A stretch of DNA of 64,000 nt from Levilactobacillus andaensis (GCF_016861695.1 NZ_BOLP01000019.1:1-64000); one strand, 5' to 3'. Counted from the first letter of the stretch, positions 34,798-44,542 are shown. The notes: generated from the sequence alone by a model not told the origin. Numbers and translations: made by a program.

Positions 34798-35304
34798 ATG
34801 ACCGAAGGATACAAACGGATTTTAGTGGGAGTTGATGGTTCCCGCCAAGCACGCCGCGCAGTAGAAAAAGCCATTGCGGTTGCGGTGCGGAATCAAGCTG
34901 AATTAATCATTGTGACCATTATGAGCGGCGGTGACTATGTTGGCCTGGGTAACAATACCGAGGTTGGCTTTGGCTACGTTGACCAACAAGTGATGGACGA
35001 AGCGCGTCAACGCCTCGAACAGATTGTGGACAAGTACCGCAAGAAGGCTCAGGATGCCGGTGTTAAAGAAGTGGTGACCGCCGTTTACTACGGTCACGCC
35101 AAGGTCGATTTGGCCCGGACACTGCCGAAGGAATACCAAGCAGACTTAATCATGCTGGGTGCCACTGGGGTCAATGTGGTCGAACGGATGCTAATGGGGT
35201 CCACGGCAAGTTACGTGGTCACCAACGCCATCTGTGACGTCATCATAGTCCGGACGGATATTAATAATCAGGCGACTAATCTGAAACATTTACCGATGGA
35301 TTAG
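34798..35304 (+). CDS. universal stress protein (UspA family)
   Basis: A 168-residue Usp. It has the opening ILVGVDGSRQARRAVEKA (near 8-25) and the ATP-binding motif GATGVNVVERMLMGSTASYVV (G-2x-G-9x-G-S/T) near 128-148, so nucleotide binding is likely. ATG 34798 follows AAAGGAGTGG. It is probably co-transcribed with pepV. The partner process is unknown. Confidence 0.9.
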   Translation: MTEGYKRILVGVDGSRQARRAVEKAIAVAVRNQAELIIVTIMSGGDYVGLGNNTEVGFGYVDQQVMDEARQRLEQIVDKYRKKAQDAGVKEVVTAVYYGHAKVDLARTLPKEYQADLIMLGATGVNVVERMLMGSTASYVVTNAICDVIIVRTDINNQATNLKHLPMD

Positions 35305-35314
35305 GGTTAAGACG

Positions 35315-35367
35315 GAAAACAGGCTATGTCCTTGCCATTTAATTGGCGAGAACATAGCCTGTTTTTT
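35315..35367 (+). terminator. terminator of pepV-usp
   Basis: AAACAGGCTATGT pairs with ACATAGCCTGTTT, plus an inner GCCA/TGGC, followed by six T. Confidence 0.95.
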
Positions 35368-35394
35368 GTTAGAAAATGAAATTGAGTAGGTATT

Positions 35395-35580
35395 GCCGCA
35401 CTGCGGCTGCCAGGGATTCCGCCTGCTGTGGGGACGCTTCAGACTGGGAAAATCACCAGTCTTCTCGCTCGCTTTGAAGCCACGCATAGACCCGCGCGTC
35501 TCCAAAGTCGCCCATATTGATAGCTAGCCAGCTATCAATATTACCACGGCCGGCTACATCCCTGGACTCCTCCGGCTCTG
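35395..35580 (+). repeat. repeat B, copy 4 (B4)
   Basis: Outer arms CCAGGGAT and ATCCCTGG (35411, 35558). Hairpins: AGACTGG/CCAGTCT, CTTTG-AAG/CT-CAAAG and the distal ATATTGATAGCT/AGCTATCAATAT. The left end is CCGCACTGCGGCTG and the right end CTCCTCCGGCTCTG. It starts 28 nt after the usp terminator. A3 follows after 110 nt. Confidence 0.9.
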
Positions 35581-35690
35581 GTTGCTCATTGCCAGAACAT
35601 GGGCGGACCAAGATCCATGTAATCTCTACAGTTGTGGCGTAACATATGACAAATTTTCAATCATCACTCATAGTTGTCCTAAGCCACAAA

Positions 35691-35851
35691 TGTAAGCCGA
35701 GAGGTCGGCAGATATGGGCTCAGGCGCGTCGTTCTACTTGGTCGGCGTTCTTGGCCGGCTTAGTAGAAAACCAACCTTGTAGACTCGTGGTTTTCGAGGC
35801 TTCAAGTTGTGTTCGCACCGTTTCAGCCCATATCTGGCGGCCGGCAAGGCG
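35691..35851 (+). repeat. repeat A, copy 3 (A3)
   Basis: Left arm of A1 type (GGTCGGCAG) but right arm of A2 type (CTGGCGGCC), giving one mismatch in an otherwise paired 18-nt stem. Inner hairpins TTCTACT/AGTAGAA and CTTG/CAAG are intact. It looks like a recombinant between subtypes. Confidence 0.87.
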
Positions 35852-35876
35852 AAAAGACCACCGTGTTGCCCAAGCT

Positions 35877-36818
35877 TTAATAATTACGAGTTGCGGATTT
35901 GGCGAGGGTGTCGAAGCGGTCGTAGAACTGGGCCTTGTCGACCTGCGTGACGAGAGTGACGGGGCGACCGTTAGGCGTGATGAACGTGCGGCCTGCACCG
36001 TGGCCGGTGGTAAGCACATCGCTGTGAACGACCGAGGCGTCAACAATTTCTGGGTAGCGACTGGTCAGCGTGGTCAGAACATCCCACAGGTAGTAGGTGG
36101 AGTCGGCCTCAAAGGCCATGACCAATGAATAACCGTAGCCAATCAATTCCATGGCAGGGTAACGGCGGAGCTCGGCCCAATGTTGCCGTAGGTCGGCCGT
36201 TAGTGGAATCTGGTCGGTACTTTCCAGACCGACCATTTGAATGTCGATGTCGGTGTCCCAGACGGTCTTAACGGCCTCGGGGTCCCAAAAGGCGTTCCAT
36301 TCCATGGTGCCGTCTTGGTCGGGCTCACTGACGTTTCCTTGGTTGTTCATGGTGCCACCCATCCAGAACAGTTTGTCGATCTTAGCCGTGATGGTGGGGT
36401 CAATCGCCAGTGCCCGCGCTAGGTCGGTCAGGGGACCGGTCATGACGAGGGTGGTCTTGCCGGGCGTTTGTTGGAGTTTCTCAATCATATCGAGATGAGC
36501 AGGCTTTTCGGCTGCGGGGGTCGAAATAAAGCCGCGTTCGTTGAGGACCGGGAAGTTATCAAACGAGTAGGCCGAGAGCCGCCAATTTTGCGGGAACTGG
36601 TGGACTGGTCGTGAATTTGACGTTGCCACGGACAGCGGCTGTTGCGCTTGGCCGAAAAGATCAATAATCTTCCGCGAAGCCGAGACGGCGGGTTCCACGT
36701 AGGAATCGGCACCGACCACGCCGACACCAGTCAAATTGATATCGGGCATCTGCAGTAGGAGCAGTAGGGAAACGAGGTCATCAACATTACCATCATGATT
36801 GAAATAGACATTTTGCAA
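35877..36818 (-). CDS. nucleoside hydrolase (IunH family)
   Basis: A 313-residue nucleoside hydrolase. The calcium-binding motif is near the N-terminus (FNHDGNVDDLVSLLLLL, 6-22). It is followed by VMTGPLTDLARAL (near 125), WMGGTMNNQGN (near 150), EWNAFWDPEAV (near 173) and an active-site region with STYYLWDVLT near 240. The D-H-D-G-N variant replaces the common DTDPG opening, so substrate range may differ. The start is TTG 36818, 9 nt after AAGGAG. It has its own promoter (TATACT on the minus strand). Ends 25 nt from repeat A3. Confidence 0.88.
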   Translation of the reverse strand: MQNVYFNHDGNVDDLVSLLLLLQMPDINLTGVGVVGADSYVEPAVSASRKIIDLFGQAQQPLSVATSNSRPVHQFPQNWRLSAYSFDNFPVLNERGFISTPAAEKPAHLDMIEKLQQTPGKTTLVMTGPLTDLARALAIDPTITAKIDKLFWMGGTMNNQGNVSEPDQDGTMEWNAFWDPEAVKTVWDTDIDIQMVGLESTDQIPLTADLRQHWAELRRYPAMELIGYGYSLVMAFEADSTYYLWDVLTTLTSRYPEIVDASVVHSDVLTTGHGAGRTFITPNGRPVTLVTQVDKAQFYDRFDTLAKSATRNY

Positions 36819-37031
36819 GCCAGAACACTCCTTATATGATTACAAATTCTCAAAAGTATAGCATATAAGTTCGTGATTTAATAGTGAAAGCGAGCATAAA
36901 TTTATTTATTCTCGATAGTAAAACGTAAAACACGAAATATAAACCGATTTACCTTTTATGAAACCCAGCCAACAACTTAAAGGTGGTTTAGTTTGTTGGT
37001 TGACCTGTTTTACTCAGAAACTGAAGGCAAC

Positions 37032-37063
37032 AAAAAAGAGCCAACCACGTCATCGTTAGCTCC
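37032..37063 (-). terminator. terminator of the 37086-37412 gene
   Basis: On the minus strand GAGCTAA pairs with TTGGCTC, followed by six T. A separate dyad CCAACAA/TTTGTTGG at about 36967-37003 has no T run. Confidence 0.75.
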
Positions 37064-37085
37064 CAAATGGATTTTAAATTAATGT

Positions 37086-37412
37086 TTAAAGCCGGTGAAT
37101 ATCGAGGACACTGCCGGTTTTGGCGTCGGCAATGAACTGGTATTGGACTAATTTGTCGTCCTCATAACGGGTGATACCGCCGTAATAGGCTTCCGTTTTC
37201 ACCGCAAATTTTTGGAACGGTACGGCATGCTTTTCAATCCACGCACCTTCGATCGGGGATTCTTGTCGGAATTGCCGCTTGACCTGATCCAAGATGTTAT
37301 CGGGATCCAAACGAGAAAAGCCACCGAAAAGTCGCGTGATGAAAATGCCCATCAGGCCTCCGAGCACACCGGTGAGACTTAATTGATACAATTGTCCATT
37401 TTTAGCAGTCAT
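37086..37412 (-). CDS. small membrane-anchored protein, PepSY-like C-terminus
   Basis: A 108-residue protein with one membrane segment near the N-terminus (about 8-28, LSLTGVLGGLMGIFITRLF), probably an uncleaved anchor. The soluble part has a TEAYYGGITRYEDDKLVQYQF segment and ends AKTGSVLDIHRL, reminiscent of PepSY-type domains. No enzymatic motif. It is divergent from the thioredoxin gene. Function unknown. Confidence 0.65.
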   Translation of the reverse strand: MTAKNGQLYQLSLTGVLGGLMGIFITRLFGGFSRLDPDNILDQVKRQFRQESPIEGAWIEKHAVPFQKFAVKTEAYYGGITRYEDDKLVQYQFIADAKTGSVLDIHRL

Positions 37413-37534
37413 GCTACCGCCTCCTTAAGCAGGTTAATGTTGGGCACTACTCCCATCACTTCTGCCACCAGTATAACAATGATTGCCGCGAAGTTCCCGT
37501 AAAAAGACAAAAATCGTGTAAATTCCTTTTGGCA

Positions 37535-37543
37535 TGCTATAAT
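37535..37543 (+). promoter_or_regulatory. promoter of the thioredoxin-ytpR pair
   Basis: Extended -10 TGCTATAAT with no good -35; the coding start is 47 nt downstream. Confidence 0.55.
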
Positions 37544-37590
37544 GGTTCTTGTGTAACTTTCAAAATTAAAAAACAAAGGAGTGCTTACTC

Positions 37591-37923
37591 ATGGAACAAT
37601 TACCCAAGATGTCTGCCGCTGAATTGAAGGACGTTGTCAAAGACGGCAAGACCATGTTATTCTTCTCCGCGACCTGGTGCCCAGACTGCGCGTTCATCAA
37701 GCCAGCGATGCCAGCTATCGAAGCGGAATATTCTGACTTTAAGTTCATCGCCGTTGATCGCGACGAAAACATCGACTTAGCCGTTGAACTTAATGTATTT
37801 GGCATTCCTAGTTTCATCGCTTACGCCGATGGTGAAGAAATCGGCCGGTTAGTGAACAAAGATCGTAAGACTAAAGCAGAGGTAGAAGAATTTATTAATT
37901 CTTTGACAGCCAACGCCGACTAA
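37591..37923 (+). CDS. thioredoxin family protein (YtpP-like)
   Basis: A 110-residue thioredoxin-fold protein with active site SATWCPDCAF (near 26-35) and the cis-proline loop FGIPSF (near 69-74). WCPDC differs from the WCGPC of classical thioredoxin and matches YtpP-type proteins. CAAAGGAGTGC precedes the ATG. Order with ytpR, sftA and murC is the same as in B. subtilis, which supports YtpP. Confidence 0.9.
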   Translation: MEQLPKMSAAELKDVVKDGKTMLFFSATWCPDCAFIKPAMPAIEAEYSDFKFIAVDRDENIDLAVELNVFGIPSFIAYADGEEIGRLVNKDRKTKAEVEEFINSLTANAD

Positions 37924-37945
37924 ACCCGTTGGAAAGGATTCAGAC

Positions 37946-38584
37946 ATGTTAATTGCTAGTTACAATCCCCAAGAATTAGGGGACACTTTAATTGTTGTCG
38001 TGGCGCAAGATTCCGCTGAACAAGCGCACACGGTGCGGGACAATATTGCCCGTATTTATGATTCAGCGACGGAAAAGACGCTGGGGTACAACTTCCTTGC
38101 TATTTCCGAAATTTTACCAGATATCGCTGGTCTGGGCCAAGTTCACTTGTCAGCTGATGACGTGGCAGCCCTAAACGATGCCTTGGAAAACGCTGGCTTT
38201 GCCGGTGAATTGGTGGCAGAAACGAGTTCACGCTTTGTTGTGGGCTACGTCAAGACTGCCCATCCCCATCCCGATTCTGACCATTTATTGGTGACGGAAA
38301 CAGTTGTGGATAACGATGAATCGCTACAAATCGTCAGTGGGTCACCTAACATGCAGGCCGACATTAAGGTCGTTGTGGCCAAGGTGGGCGCGATGATGCC
38401 CAATGGTCTCATCATCTGGCCAGGTGAATTACGCGGCGTTGCCAGTAACGGGATGATTTGTTCCGGTCGTGAGCTGGGCTTAGCCAACGCACCACAAAAG
38501 CCAGGAGCTTTAATCTTGCCTGATGACTATGAAGTGGGCGAACCGTTTGATTTTGAACGGGGCCAAACTATTTTTAAAGCTTAA
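37946..38584 (+). CDS. ytpR: YtpR family tRNA-binding protein
   Basis: A 212-residue protein with an N-terminal YtpR-specific domain (about 1-95) and a C-terminal EMAP/tRNA-binding OB fold (about 100-205) with GYVKTAHPHPDSDHLLV, IVSGSPNM and LRGVASNGMICSGRELGL, as at the N-terminus of PheT. It probably binds tRNA; no enzymatic site is known. The gene begins 22 nt after the thioredoxin gene and ends in its own terminator. Confidence 0.9.
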   Translation: MLIASYNPQELGDTLIVVVAQDSAEQAHTVRDNIARIYDSATEKTLGYNFLAISEILPDIAGLGQVHLSADDVAALNDALENAGFAGELVAETSSRFVVGYVKTAHPHPDSDHLLVTETVVDNDESLQIVSGSPNMQADIKVVVAKVGAMMPNGLIIWPGELRGVASNGMICSGRELGLANAPQKPGALILPDDYEVGEPFDFERGQTIFKA

Positions 38585-38593
38585 GAAACATTA

Positions 38594-38631
38594 CAAAGTG
38601 GGTCAGACCTTGTCGTCTACCCGCTTTTTTG
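38594..38631 (+). terminator. ytpR terminator
   Basis: AAG-GGGT-AGAC pairs with GTCT-ACCC-CTT, followed by six T. The loop side overlaps a candidate -35 (TTGTCG) for the next transcript, with TACAAT near 38634. Confidence 0.8.
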
Positions 38632-38654
38632 TGTACAATAGTATAGACTGACTA

Positions 38655-38835
38655 GATTGCGTCCGGGCCGAGCCAATGGATTCTAACTAAAGCTGGCAGA
38701 AACACCGTCCGCCTAGGCTTTATCAAGGGAAACGTTGGCTAATAGCAGGGGGAACTTACGCGTGACCCTTGGCGGACGCCAGGTTAATTGCCCCATGGCA
38801 GCTACTTTTGGGGCATTGGGACACCTTAAATAAAA
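38655..38835 (+). ncRNA. candidate structured RNA upstream of sftA
   Basis: An intergenic stretch with nested pairings: outer CCAATG (about 38675) with CATTGG (about 38818); then CTGGC with GCCAG; GTCCGCC (38709) with GGCGGAC (about 38773); CAAGGG with CCCTTG inside; and a separate hairpin GCCCCA/TGGGGC. No frame of useful length is present. It is not tmRNA, RNase P or SRP RNA by their conserved cores, which are absent. It could be a leader of sftA or a free small RNA. Confidence 0.4.
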
Positions 38836-38937
38836 AATATTTAAAAAATTCAGGGAATGAGTACAGCGGCCGTTTGGGCGGCCTCTCCTCCCGTAATAAA
38901 AAGCGATAAGAGTTGCGCTGATCAAGGAGGAAGCAAC

Positions 38938-41772
38938 ATGGAACATTATGATGGACCGGCCTTCTACCGGAAATTTCCAGTAGAACCGACCCCTGATGAA
39001 TTAGAAGACACGACGAACGAACGTGCTCAGCGACAGGTCAAGGAGCGTAAAGCCCGCAATGACCGTATTCGGTTACGTGAAGCACGGCAGAAACCGGCGG
39101 CAACACCCGAAAAAAAACAGCCAGTCTCTCCAACTTCAAACGTGAAATCACAACCAACACCGGAAAAGCTGACGACTGGCACGGAAAGTTACCGTCCGTT
39201 TCAAGTTACGGCAATTCCCAAGCAACTTCACTGGACGCGGCCAACGTTAGCATCGCGGCGCCGGTATCAACGATTAGTTGCCAGTTTACATAAGAATGAT
39301 GACAGCTTCTTTTTGTTTGGTCGAGCCGAGGATGCTGATTTACCCACCACAACAATCAATGCTTCGGCTGAGGAAACGCCAACGCCAGCTTCTAAGTCAG
39401 AACAACCGGTTGTTAAACATGAAATGAAACCAGCAACTCCCGTTAGTTTAACGGTAACAGCGGCCCATGACGCCAAGGTTCCCGTGCCATTTGTTGCGGC
39501 CAATGATACGCCGGTTGTGGAGACGACTGCCAAAGCAGCAACTGTTGAACCGGTTGCTGACGAGAAGTCGGCGATTGAGCCAGCGCCAACTGAAATCTTT
39601 TATCCAACGGCACCAGTTGAGGATGACGCCGAAATGGCGGTTGCAGAGACGTCTGAATCAGAAACGACAGTGACATCCGAGTCTGTGGCGGAAACGATTT
39701 CGGAAGTGGAAACAGATCAGGCTTCAGAGGCAGAGACGGCTAACGAACGAACAGCAAGTAAAGCTTCTGAAAACTTAACGACGGACGCAGAACCGATTGC
39801 CACGCCGGTCAAACCAATCTCCGAAGCGACCTATCTACCGGTCGGGTCGGCTGGAAATACCAGTGACCAACGTCAATCTGAAGCAGTCGACACGAGTGAA
39901 GCCATGCCAGTTGATGAGAAGCGTAATGACACCGCCAACATTGCGGCAGCGGATTCTGAACAACCCGCTGAGGTGGCTAAACTTTTAGCACGCGCTGAAG
40001 CGGACACGACTAGCGAGTCGACCGTGGATTCAGAGACAGAATCAGCTTCTATTCAAGACATTACTACCGAGACCGATGCCGAAGAGGGGAGTGGGCTTGA
40101 AACCACAAACGCCGAGACGACAGCCTCTGAGTCAACACCATCAGTAACGGATAACCCTGTCAAGCCCACAACACCGGCCAAGCCAAAAGCTAAGCCGAGT
40201 CGTGGGTTGGGCCATTCGCTGGGTGACATCATGCAAGAAGAAGGCAATGATCAGCGCAACTTAGCGCTCTTTGATCGGCCAACTCCCGCGCCAGTCGAAC
40301 CAGAAGTCGAAGAGGAGACCGACCGCGGGTATCATTTCCCAGATCTAAGCCTGCTACCGAATCCCATTGTGCCCGATGAAGAAGCCTTGGATGAATGGAT
40401 CGAACACCAAGCGGAGGTCTTAGATGCCACGCTGAGTGCCTTCCATGTCGACGCGCACGTGACCGACTGGACGGTCGGCCCCACGGTCACTCAGTTCCAG
40501 ATCAGCCTAGCGCTTGGGGTCAAGGTCAATAAAATCACCAACCTCAATGATGACTTGAAGCTGGCTTTGGCGGCGAAGGACATTCGCATCGAAGCACCAA
40601 TTCCGGGCAAGACGACGGTCGGCATTGAAATTCCAAATCTGAAGTCCCGGCCAGTCATGCTGTCGGAAATTCTGAATTCAGAAGCCTTTAAGAAGAGTGA
40701 ATCACCGTTGACCGTGGCTCTCGGGGTCGATTTATTTGGGAAACCTCAGGTCACCGATCTGCGGAAGATGCCACATGGGCTGATTGCCGGGGCTACCGGT
40801 TCAGGGAAGAGTGTGTTCATCAACTCCTTACTCCTGTCGATCCTCTACAAGGCCACGCCTAAGCAGGTCAAACTCCTGCTGATCGATCCTAAGGCCGTTG
40901 AAATGGCGCCTTACGATGCCTTGCCACACCTGTTGTCGCCCGTGATCTCCGACCCTAAGGCCGCTGCAGCTGCTTTGAAATGGGTCGTGACCGAAATGGA
41001 CGAACGTTATGAGAAATTAGCCGCTGCCGGCGTGCGGAACATTGAGCAATTCAATGACCGTGCCGATGCCAACGACGAACCCGCCTTGAAGATGCCATAC
41101 ATTGTGATCATTATCGACGAATTGGCCGACTTGATGATGATGGCGGCGAGTGAGGTGCAGGACTACATTGTCCGGATCACGCAAAAGGCCCGGGCCGCAG
41201 GGATTCATTTGCTAGTTGCCACCCAACGGCCAAGCGTGGACATTGTGACCGGGACGATTAAAAATAACATCCCGACCCGAATTGCCTTCATGGTTTCCAG
41301 TCAGATTGACTCCCGAACTATCTTGGACACGGCGGGGGCCGAAAACTTACTTGGCCGTGGGGATATGCTATATTTGGGTAACGGTGCGAGCCAGCCAATG
41401 CGGCTACAAGGGGCCTTTGTCGAATCCGAAGTGGATGCCGTCACGGACTTTGTGCGGACACAGGGCCAGCCTCACTATGCCTTTGAGCCCAAGGGTTTAC
41501 TGCAACGGGAGACCGCTGAAGAAAACCAAGACGAGCTCTTACCGAAAGTTCTGGACTACATTGCCCAAGAAAAGTCGGTCTCCACGTCTAAACTCCAACG
41601 GGTCTTCTCCATTGGCTACAATCGTGCAGCCAATCTGATCGACGACTTGGAGCAGCACCACTACGTTTCGCCTCAACATGGTTCCAAACCACGTGAGGTT
41701 TATTTAACACCCGAAGACTTAGGAAAAAAGTTACCGGAACCGCATGACCAGGGTGCACCATTCTCATCTTAG
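38938..41772 (+). CDS. sftA: soluble FtsK-type DNA translocase SftA
   Basis: A 944-residue protein without the four membrane helices of FtsK/SpoIIIE. Residues about 1-430 are hydrophilic, rich in Glu, Thr, Ser, Ala and Pro, and probably disordered. The motor follows: Walker A GATGSGKS (near 621-628), Walker [12 protein letters not shown] (near 722-732), and a C-terminal winged-helix gamma domain (about 870-940). B. subtilis SftA (YtpS/T) has the same size and design and moves DNA away from the division septum. Gene order ytpP-ytpR-sftA-murC is conserved. ATG 38938 follows AAGGAGGAAGC. Confidence 0.92.
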   Translation: MEHYDGPAFYRKFPVEPTPDELEDTTNERAQRQVKERKARNDRIRLREARQKPAATPEKKQPVSPTSNVKSQPTPEKLTTGTESYRPFQVTAIPKQLHWTRPTLASRRRYQRLVASLHKNDDSFFLFGRAEDADLPTTTINASAEETPTPASKSEQPVVKHEMKPATPVSLTVTAAHDAKVPVPFVAANDTPVVETTAKAATVEPVADEKSAIEPAPTEIFYPTAPVEDDAEMAVAETSESETTVTSESVAETISEVETDQASEAETANERTASKASENLTTDAEPIATPVKPISEATYLPVGSAGNTSDQRQSEAVDTSEAMPVDEKRNDTANIAAADSEQPAEVAKLLARAEADTTSESTVDSETESASIQDITTETDAEEGSGLETTNAETTASESTPSVTDNPVKPTTPAKPKAKPSRGLGHSLGDIMQEEGNDQRNLALFDRPTPAPVEPEVEEETDRGYHFPDLSLLPNPIVPDEEALDEWIEHQAEVLDATLSAFHVDAHVTDWTVGPTVTQFQISLALGVKVNKITNLNDDLKLALAAKDIRIEAPIPGKTTVGIEIPNLKSRPVMLSEILNSEAFKKSESPLTVALGVDLFGKPQVTDLRKMPHGLIAGATGSGKSVFINSLLLSILYKATPKQVKLLLIDPKAVEMAPYDALPHLLSPVISDPKAAAAALKWVVTEMDERYEKLAAAGVRNIEQFNDRADANDEPALKMPYIVIIIDELADLMMMAASEVQDYIVRITQKARAAGIHLLVATQRPSVDIVTGTIKNNIPTRIAFMVSSQIDSRTILDTAGAENLLGRGDMLYLGNGASQPMRLQGAFVESEVDAVTDFVRTQGQPHYAFEPKGLLQRETAEENQDELLPKVLDYIAQEKSVSTSKLQRVFSIGYNRAANLIDDLEQHHYVSPQHGSKPREVYLTPEDLGKKLPEPHDQGAPFSS

Positions 41773-41829
41773 CTTGAATAGTCCTCACGCGTCTTTAATC
41801 GCCCAGTTCTTTTATGGGGTGGGGGGATA

Positions 41830-41838
41830 TGCTAAAAT
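41830..41838 (+). promoter_or_regulatory. candidate murC promoter
   Basis: Extended -10 TGCTAAAAT, 74 nt before the murC start; the -35 is poor. Confidence 0.45.
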
Positions 41839-41911
41839 GAGAGTAGAGTCACTCGATCGGTCGGGGGGATCAGTGGCCTTTGCCGAAGAGAGTAGAAAAG
41901 AGGATCATTTA

Positions 41912-43243
41912 ATGGATAACGCAACGGTGTATCACTTTGTTGGAATTAAAGGATCAGGGATGAGTGCCCTCGCTCTGATTTTGCATGATAAGGGCTTTAA
42001 GGTTCAAGGTTCAGATATTACCCAGTACACGTTTACTCAACGTGGCTTGGAACAGGCTGGCATCGACGTCATGGCATTTGACGAAGCCAACATTCACGAG
42101 GGATTAACGGTGATTGCCGGGAACTCCTTTACGGATGACCATCCTGAAATCAAGAAGGCTCGTGAAATGGGCCTGCCTGTTTACCGTTACCATGAATTCT
42201 TAGGTCACTTGATCGAAGGCTACACGAGTATTGGGGTTGCTGGTGCGCATGGGAAGACCAGTACGACTGGTTTGTTGGCGCACGTCTTGAGTGGTGTGGC
42301 CCCAACATCTTATTTGATTGGTGATGGTACTGGGAAGGGAACGCCTAACGCGCGCTTCTTCGTGTACGAAGCCGATGAATACCGGCGTCACTTCCTGGCA
42401 ACTAAGCCAGACTACGCCATCATGACCAACATTGATTTTGATCACCCCGATTACTACACCGGCATCGATGATGTCTACAGTGCGTTTGAGACTTGGTCCA
42501 ACCAAGTTAAGAAGGGAATCTTTGCTTGGGGCGATGACCCTGAGTTACGGAAGCTCAAGACCGATGTACCCGTCTACTACTACGGGACCAGCGACCGCGA
42601 TGACTTCCAGGCGAAGAACATCAAGCGTTCGACGACCGGTTCATCCTTTGACGTTTACCATGACGATGAATTCTTAGGTAACTTTGAAATTCACTTGTAC
42701 GGCGAACATAACGTGCTGAACAGTTTAGCCGTCATTGCCGTGGCTTACTTTGAAAAGGTCGACATGGACGAAATCAAACGTGAATTGGTCGACTTCAAGG
42801 GTGTTAAGCGTCGGTTTACGGAACGTAAGTTAGCTGACATGACCATCATTGATGACTACGCGCACCATCCATCAGAAATCAAGGCCACGTTGGACGCTGC
42901 TCGGCAAAAGTATCCGGATAAGGAAATTATTGCCGTCTTCCAACCACATACGTTTAGCCGGACGATTGCGTTGATGGACGACTTCGCCAAGAGCCTGAAC
43001 TTAGCGGACAAGGTCTTCTTGACCAACATCTTCAGTTCAGCTCGCGAAACGCAAGGCGCAGTCTCCAGTAAGGACTTGGCTGCTAAGATTGTTAAGGGCG
43101 GCGAAATTTTGACCGTTGATAACATGTCACCACTGCTGGACTTCCACGACGCCGTGGTCGTCTTCATGGGTGCCGGCGACGTTCAGAAGTACGAACGCTC
43201 TTACGAAGAATTACTGAGCCACCTCTCATTGAAGAATAACTAA
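41912..43243 (+). CDS. murC: UDP-N-acetylmuramate-L-alanine ligase
   Basis: A 443-residue Mur ligase adding L-Ala to UDP-MurNAc. [11 protein letters not shown] near 11-21 binds the UDP substrate, the ATP loop [10 protein letters not shown] lies near 110-119, and [14 protein letters not shown] near 315 is family-typical. The ATG at 41912 follows AAAGAGGA by 8 nt; a long upstream in-frame extension overlapping the sftA end is not supported. Codon use is that of a well-expressed gene. Confidence 0.95.
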   Translation: MDNATVYHFVGIKGSGMSALALILHDKGFKVQGSDITQYTFTQRGLEQAGIDVMAFDEANIHEGLTVIAGNSFTDDHPEIKKAREMGLPVYRYHEFLGHLIEGYTSIGVAGAHGKTSTTGLLAHVLSGVAPTSYLIGDGTGKGTPNARFFVYEADEYRRHFLATKPDYAIMTNIDFDHPDYYTGIDDVYSAFETWSNQVKKGIFAWGDDPELRKLKTDVPVYYYGTSDRDDFQAKNIKRSTTGSSFDVYHDDEFLGNFEIHLYGEHNVLNSLAVIAVAYFEKVDMDEIKRELVDFKGVKRRFTERKLADMTIIDDYAHHPSEIKATLDAARQKYPDKEIIAVFQPHTFSRTIALMDDFAKSLNLADKVFLTNIFSSARETQGAVSSKDLAAKIVKGGEILTVDNMSPLLDFHDAVVVFMGAGDVQKYERSYEELLSHLSLKNN

Positions 43244-43287
43244 ATTTAAAAACTGAAAATTAGTGATTATAGCGGAATGAAGTGAGC

Positions 43288-43440
43288 CATTAAAGTTGGA
43301 CATGGAATTTACGCTGCTTGCTGGATGGCGAGCTCCCGGTGTTTTTCGGGGACTTGCCATCCAGTTTTGTTTTGATTGACGTTTGTTGTAGAAGTTAATC
43401 TGGTCGGTTATGGCTTGAATCAAGGCTTCCTTTGCTTTGA
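43288..43440 (-). mobile_element. IS3-family transposase relic (right end)
   Basis: On the minus strand the last 40 or so codons of an IS150-type OrfB can be read: ALIQAITDQINFYNKRQ, then a segment ending NWMASP. A one-base shift then restores EKHRELAIQQAA and a stop at 43309. Right after it TGTCCAACTTTAATGG resembles an IS3 terminal repeat. The rest of the element is gone. Inactive. Confidence 0.65.
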
Positions 43441-43444
43441 ATTG

Positions 43445-43462
43445 CAGAGCCGGAGTGTGGCC
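43445..43462 (-). repeat. scar of repeat B, ends only
   Basis: CAGAGCCGGAGTGTGGCC joins the two extremes of B with the body missing. The following CAATTCAAC matches the flank CAATCAAC of B5. The junction is the same as in the scar at 32097. It lies next to the IS3 relic. Confidence 0.6.
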
Positions 43463-43527
43463 AATTCAACCTAGTCTGGTAGCGTAATTAGGTTTGGACC
43501 GAAATGGGTGCTTTCACGACTGATTAC

Positions 43528-43555
43528 TTGTGTTTATCGCCAGATTTGATAGAAT
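43528..43555 (+). promoter_or_regulatory. promoter of the BI-1 family gene
   Basis: TTGTGT, 16-nt spacer, TAGAAT with extended TGA. Confidence 0.55.
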
Positions 43556-43632
43556 ATATTCAATAAACCCAGAAACTGGTCGTCAAGTTGTGGCGGCTAA
43601 GTCGGGAATTGATTGAAAAAAGGAGCGTTTCA

Positions 43633-44343
43633 ATGAACAACTTTGATCAGCAGCCCCGCACAACAGTTAACACCGAGGTTGGCTTAAATGCCTTTCTAAC
43701 CAAGATGTTTGGATGGATGGGCTTAGCAGTTTTAATTTCCGCCGCTACTGCCTTCGTGATGGCAACGCAATTTAGTGGTGCCGTCCAGAGTCTAAGTCGT
43801 GGTGGTTTGTTGTTACCAATCATCGTTTGGTTCATCTTGCCATTCGTGATTAGTGGTCAATCGATGAAACGTCCGACCGTCGCCTTTGTTGGCTTGATGG
43901 TATACGCGGTTATCACCGGGATCGTCATTTCGACGTACACATTGTATTACTCGAATGCGTCGATGACCGCCGCCTTCGTTTCCAGTGCTGCCATCTTCAT
44001 TAGCATGGCTGGTTTCGGGATCTTTACCAAGCGTGACTTGACTAAGTTTGGGACGCAGGCAACCGCCGCTTTAATCGGGGTCATCGTGGCCGTACTTGTC
44101 AACGCCTTCCTGGTGAAGAGCGTGATGGTTTCCCTGATTTTCTCAGTGATCACGGTCATCATCTTCGCTGTCTTGACGGCTTGGGACACGCAACGGATGC
44201 AAAAGATGTACCTGCAATACGGTGACCAGGTCTCCACGACCGGTTTGGCCGTTAACGGGGCTTTGCAACTGTACTTGGACTTCGTGAACCTGTTCTTACA
44301 ACTCTTACAAATTTTCGGTATCTTTGGTGGCGGACGCGACTAA
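43633..44343 (+). CDS. Bax inhibitor-1 (YccA/YetJ) family membrane protein
   Basis: A 236-residue protein with seven predicted membrane segments between about 22 and 232. Family marks are FLTKMFGWMGLAVLISAATA near the start, YAVITGIVISTYTLYY in the middle and TAWDTQRMQKMY near 185. YetJ in B. subtilis is a pH-dependent calcium channel; related proteins modulate FtsH. AAAAAAGGAGCG precedes ATG 43633; an upstream start at 43588 has no such site. Monocistronic. Confidence 0.88.
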   Translation: MNNFDQQPRTTVNTEVGLNAFLTKMFGWMGLAVLISAATAFVMATQFSGAVQSLSRGGLLLPIIVWFILPFVISGQSMKRPTVAFVGLMVYAVITGIVISTYTLYYSNASMTAAFVSSAAIFISMAGFGIFTKRDLTKFGTQATAALIGVIVAVLVNAFLVKSVMVSLIFSVITVIIFAVLTAWDTQRMQKMYLQYGDQVSTTGLAVNGALQLYLDFVNLFLQLLQIFGIFGGGRD

Positions 44344-44360
44344 ACGAACCGTTGAACGTC

Positions 44361-44395
44361 AGAAGTATTGGGCTTGAACCAATACTTCTTTTTTT
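44361..44395 (+). terminator. terminator of the BI-1 gene
   Basis: AGAAGTATTGG pairs perfectly with CCAATACTTCT, followed by seven T. Confidence 0.95.
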
Positions 44396-44400
44396 ATGGT

Positions 44401-44429
44401 TTCGATTTTCGCCATTTTTTTGGTAAAAT
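44401..44429 (+). promoter_or_regulatory. polA promoter
   Basis: TTCGAT, 17-nt spacer, TAAAAT with extended TGG. Confidence 0.55.
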
Positions 44430-44542
44430 AGGGATGGAACGTTTAGCGGTAAAATCAAATACGCCGGCTAAACAAAAATGGCTACATTTCGGATAAACTA
44501 AACTACTCGAGTACGGAAAACCAGACTCGAAAGGAGCGTCAC

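Noticed and set aside
35646-36128. 160-codon plus-strand frame across A3 and the nucleoside hydrolase
   Set aside because: It runs through repeat A3 and antisense to a clear nucleoside hydrolase gene, without a ribosome site.
38640-38937. RNase P, tmRNA or SRP RNA
   Set aside because: The conserved cores of these RNAs (for example the SRP GGAAGGAAGCAGC-type loop or a tRNA-like tmRNA end) are absent.
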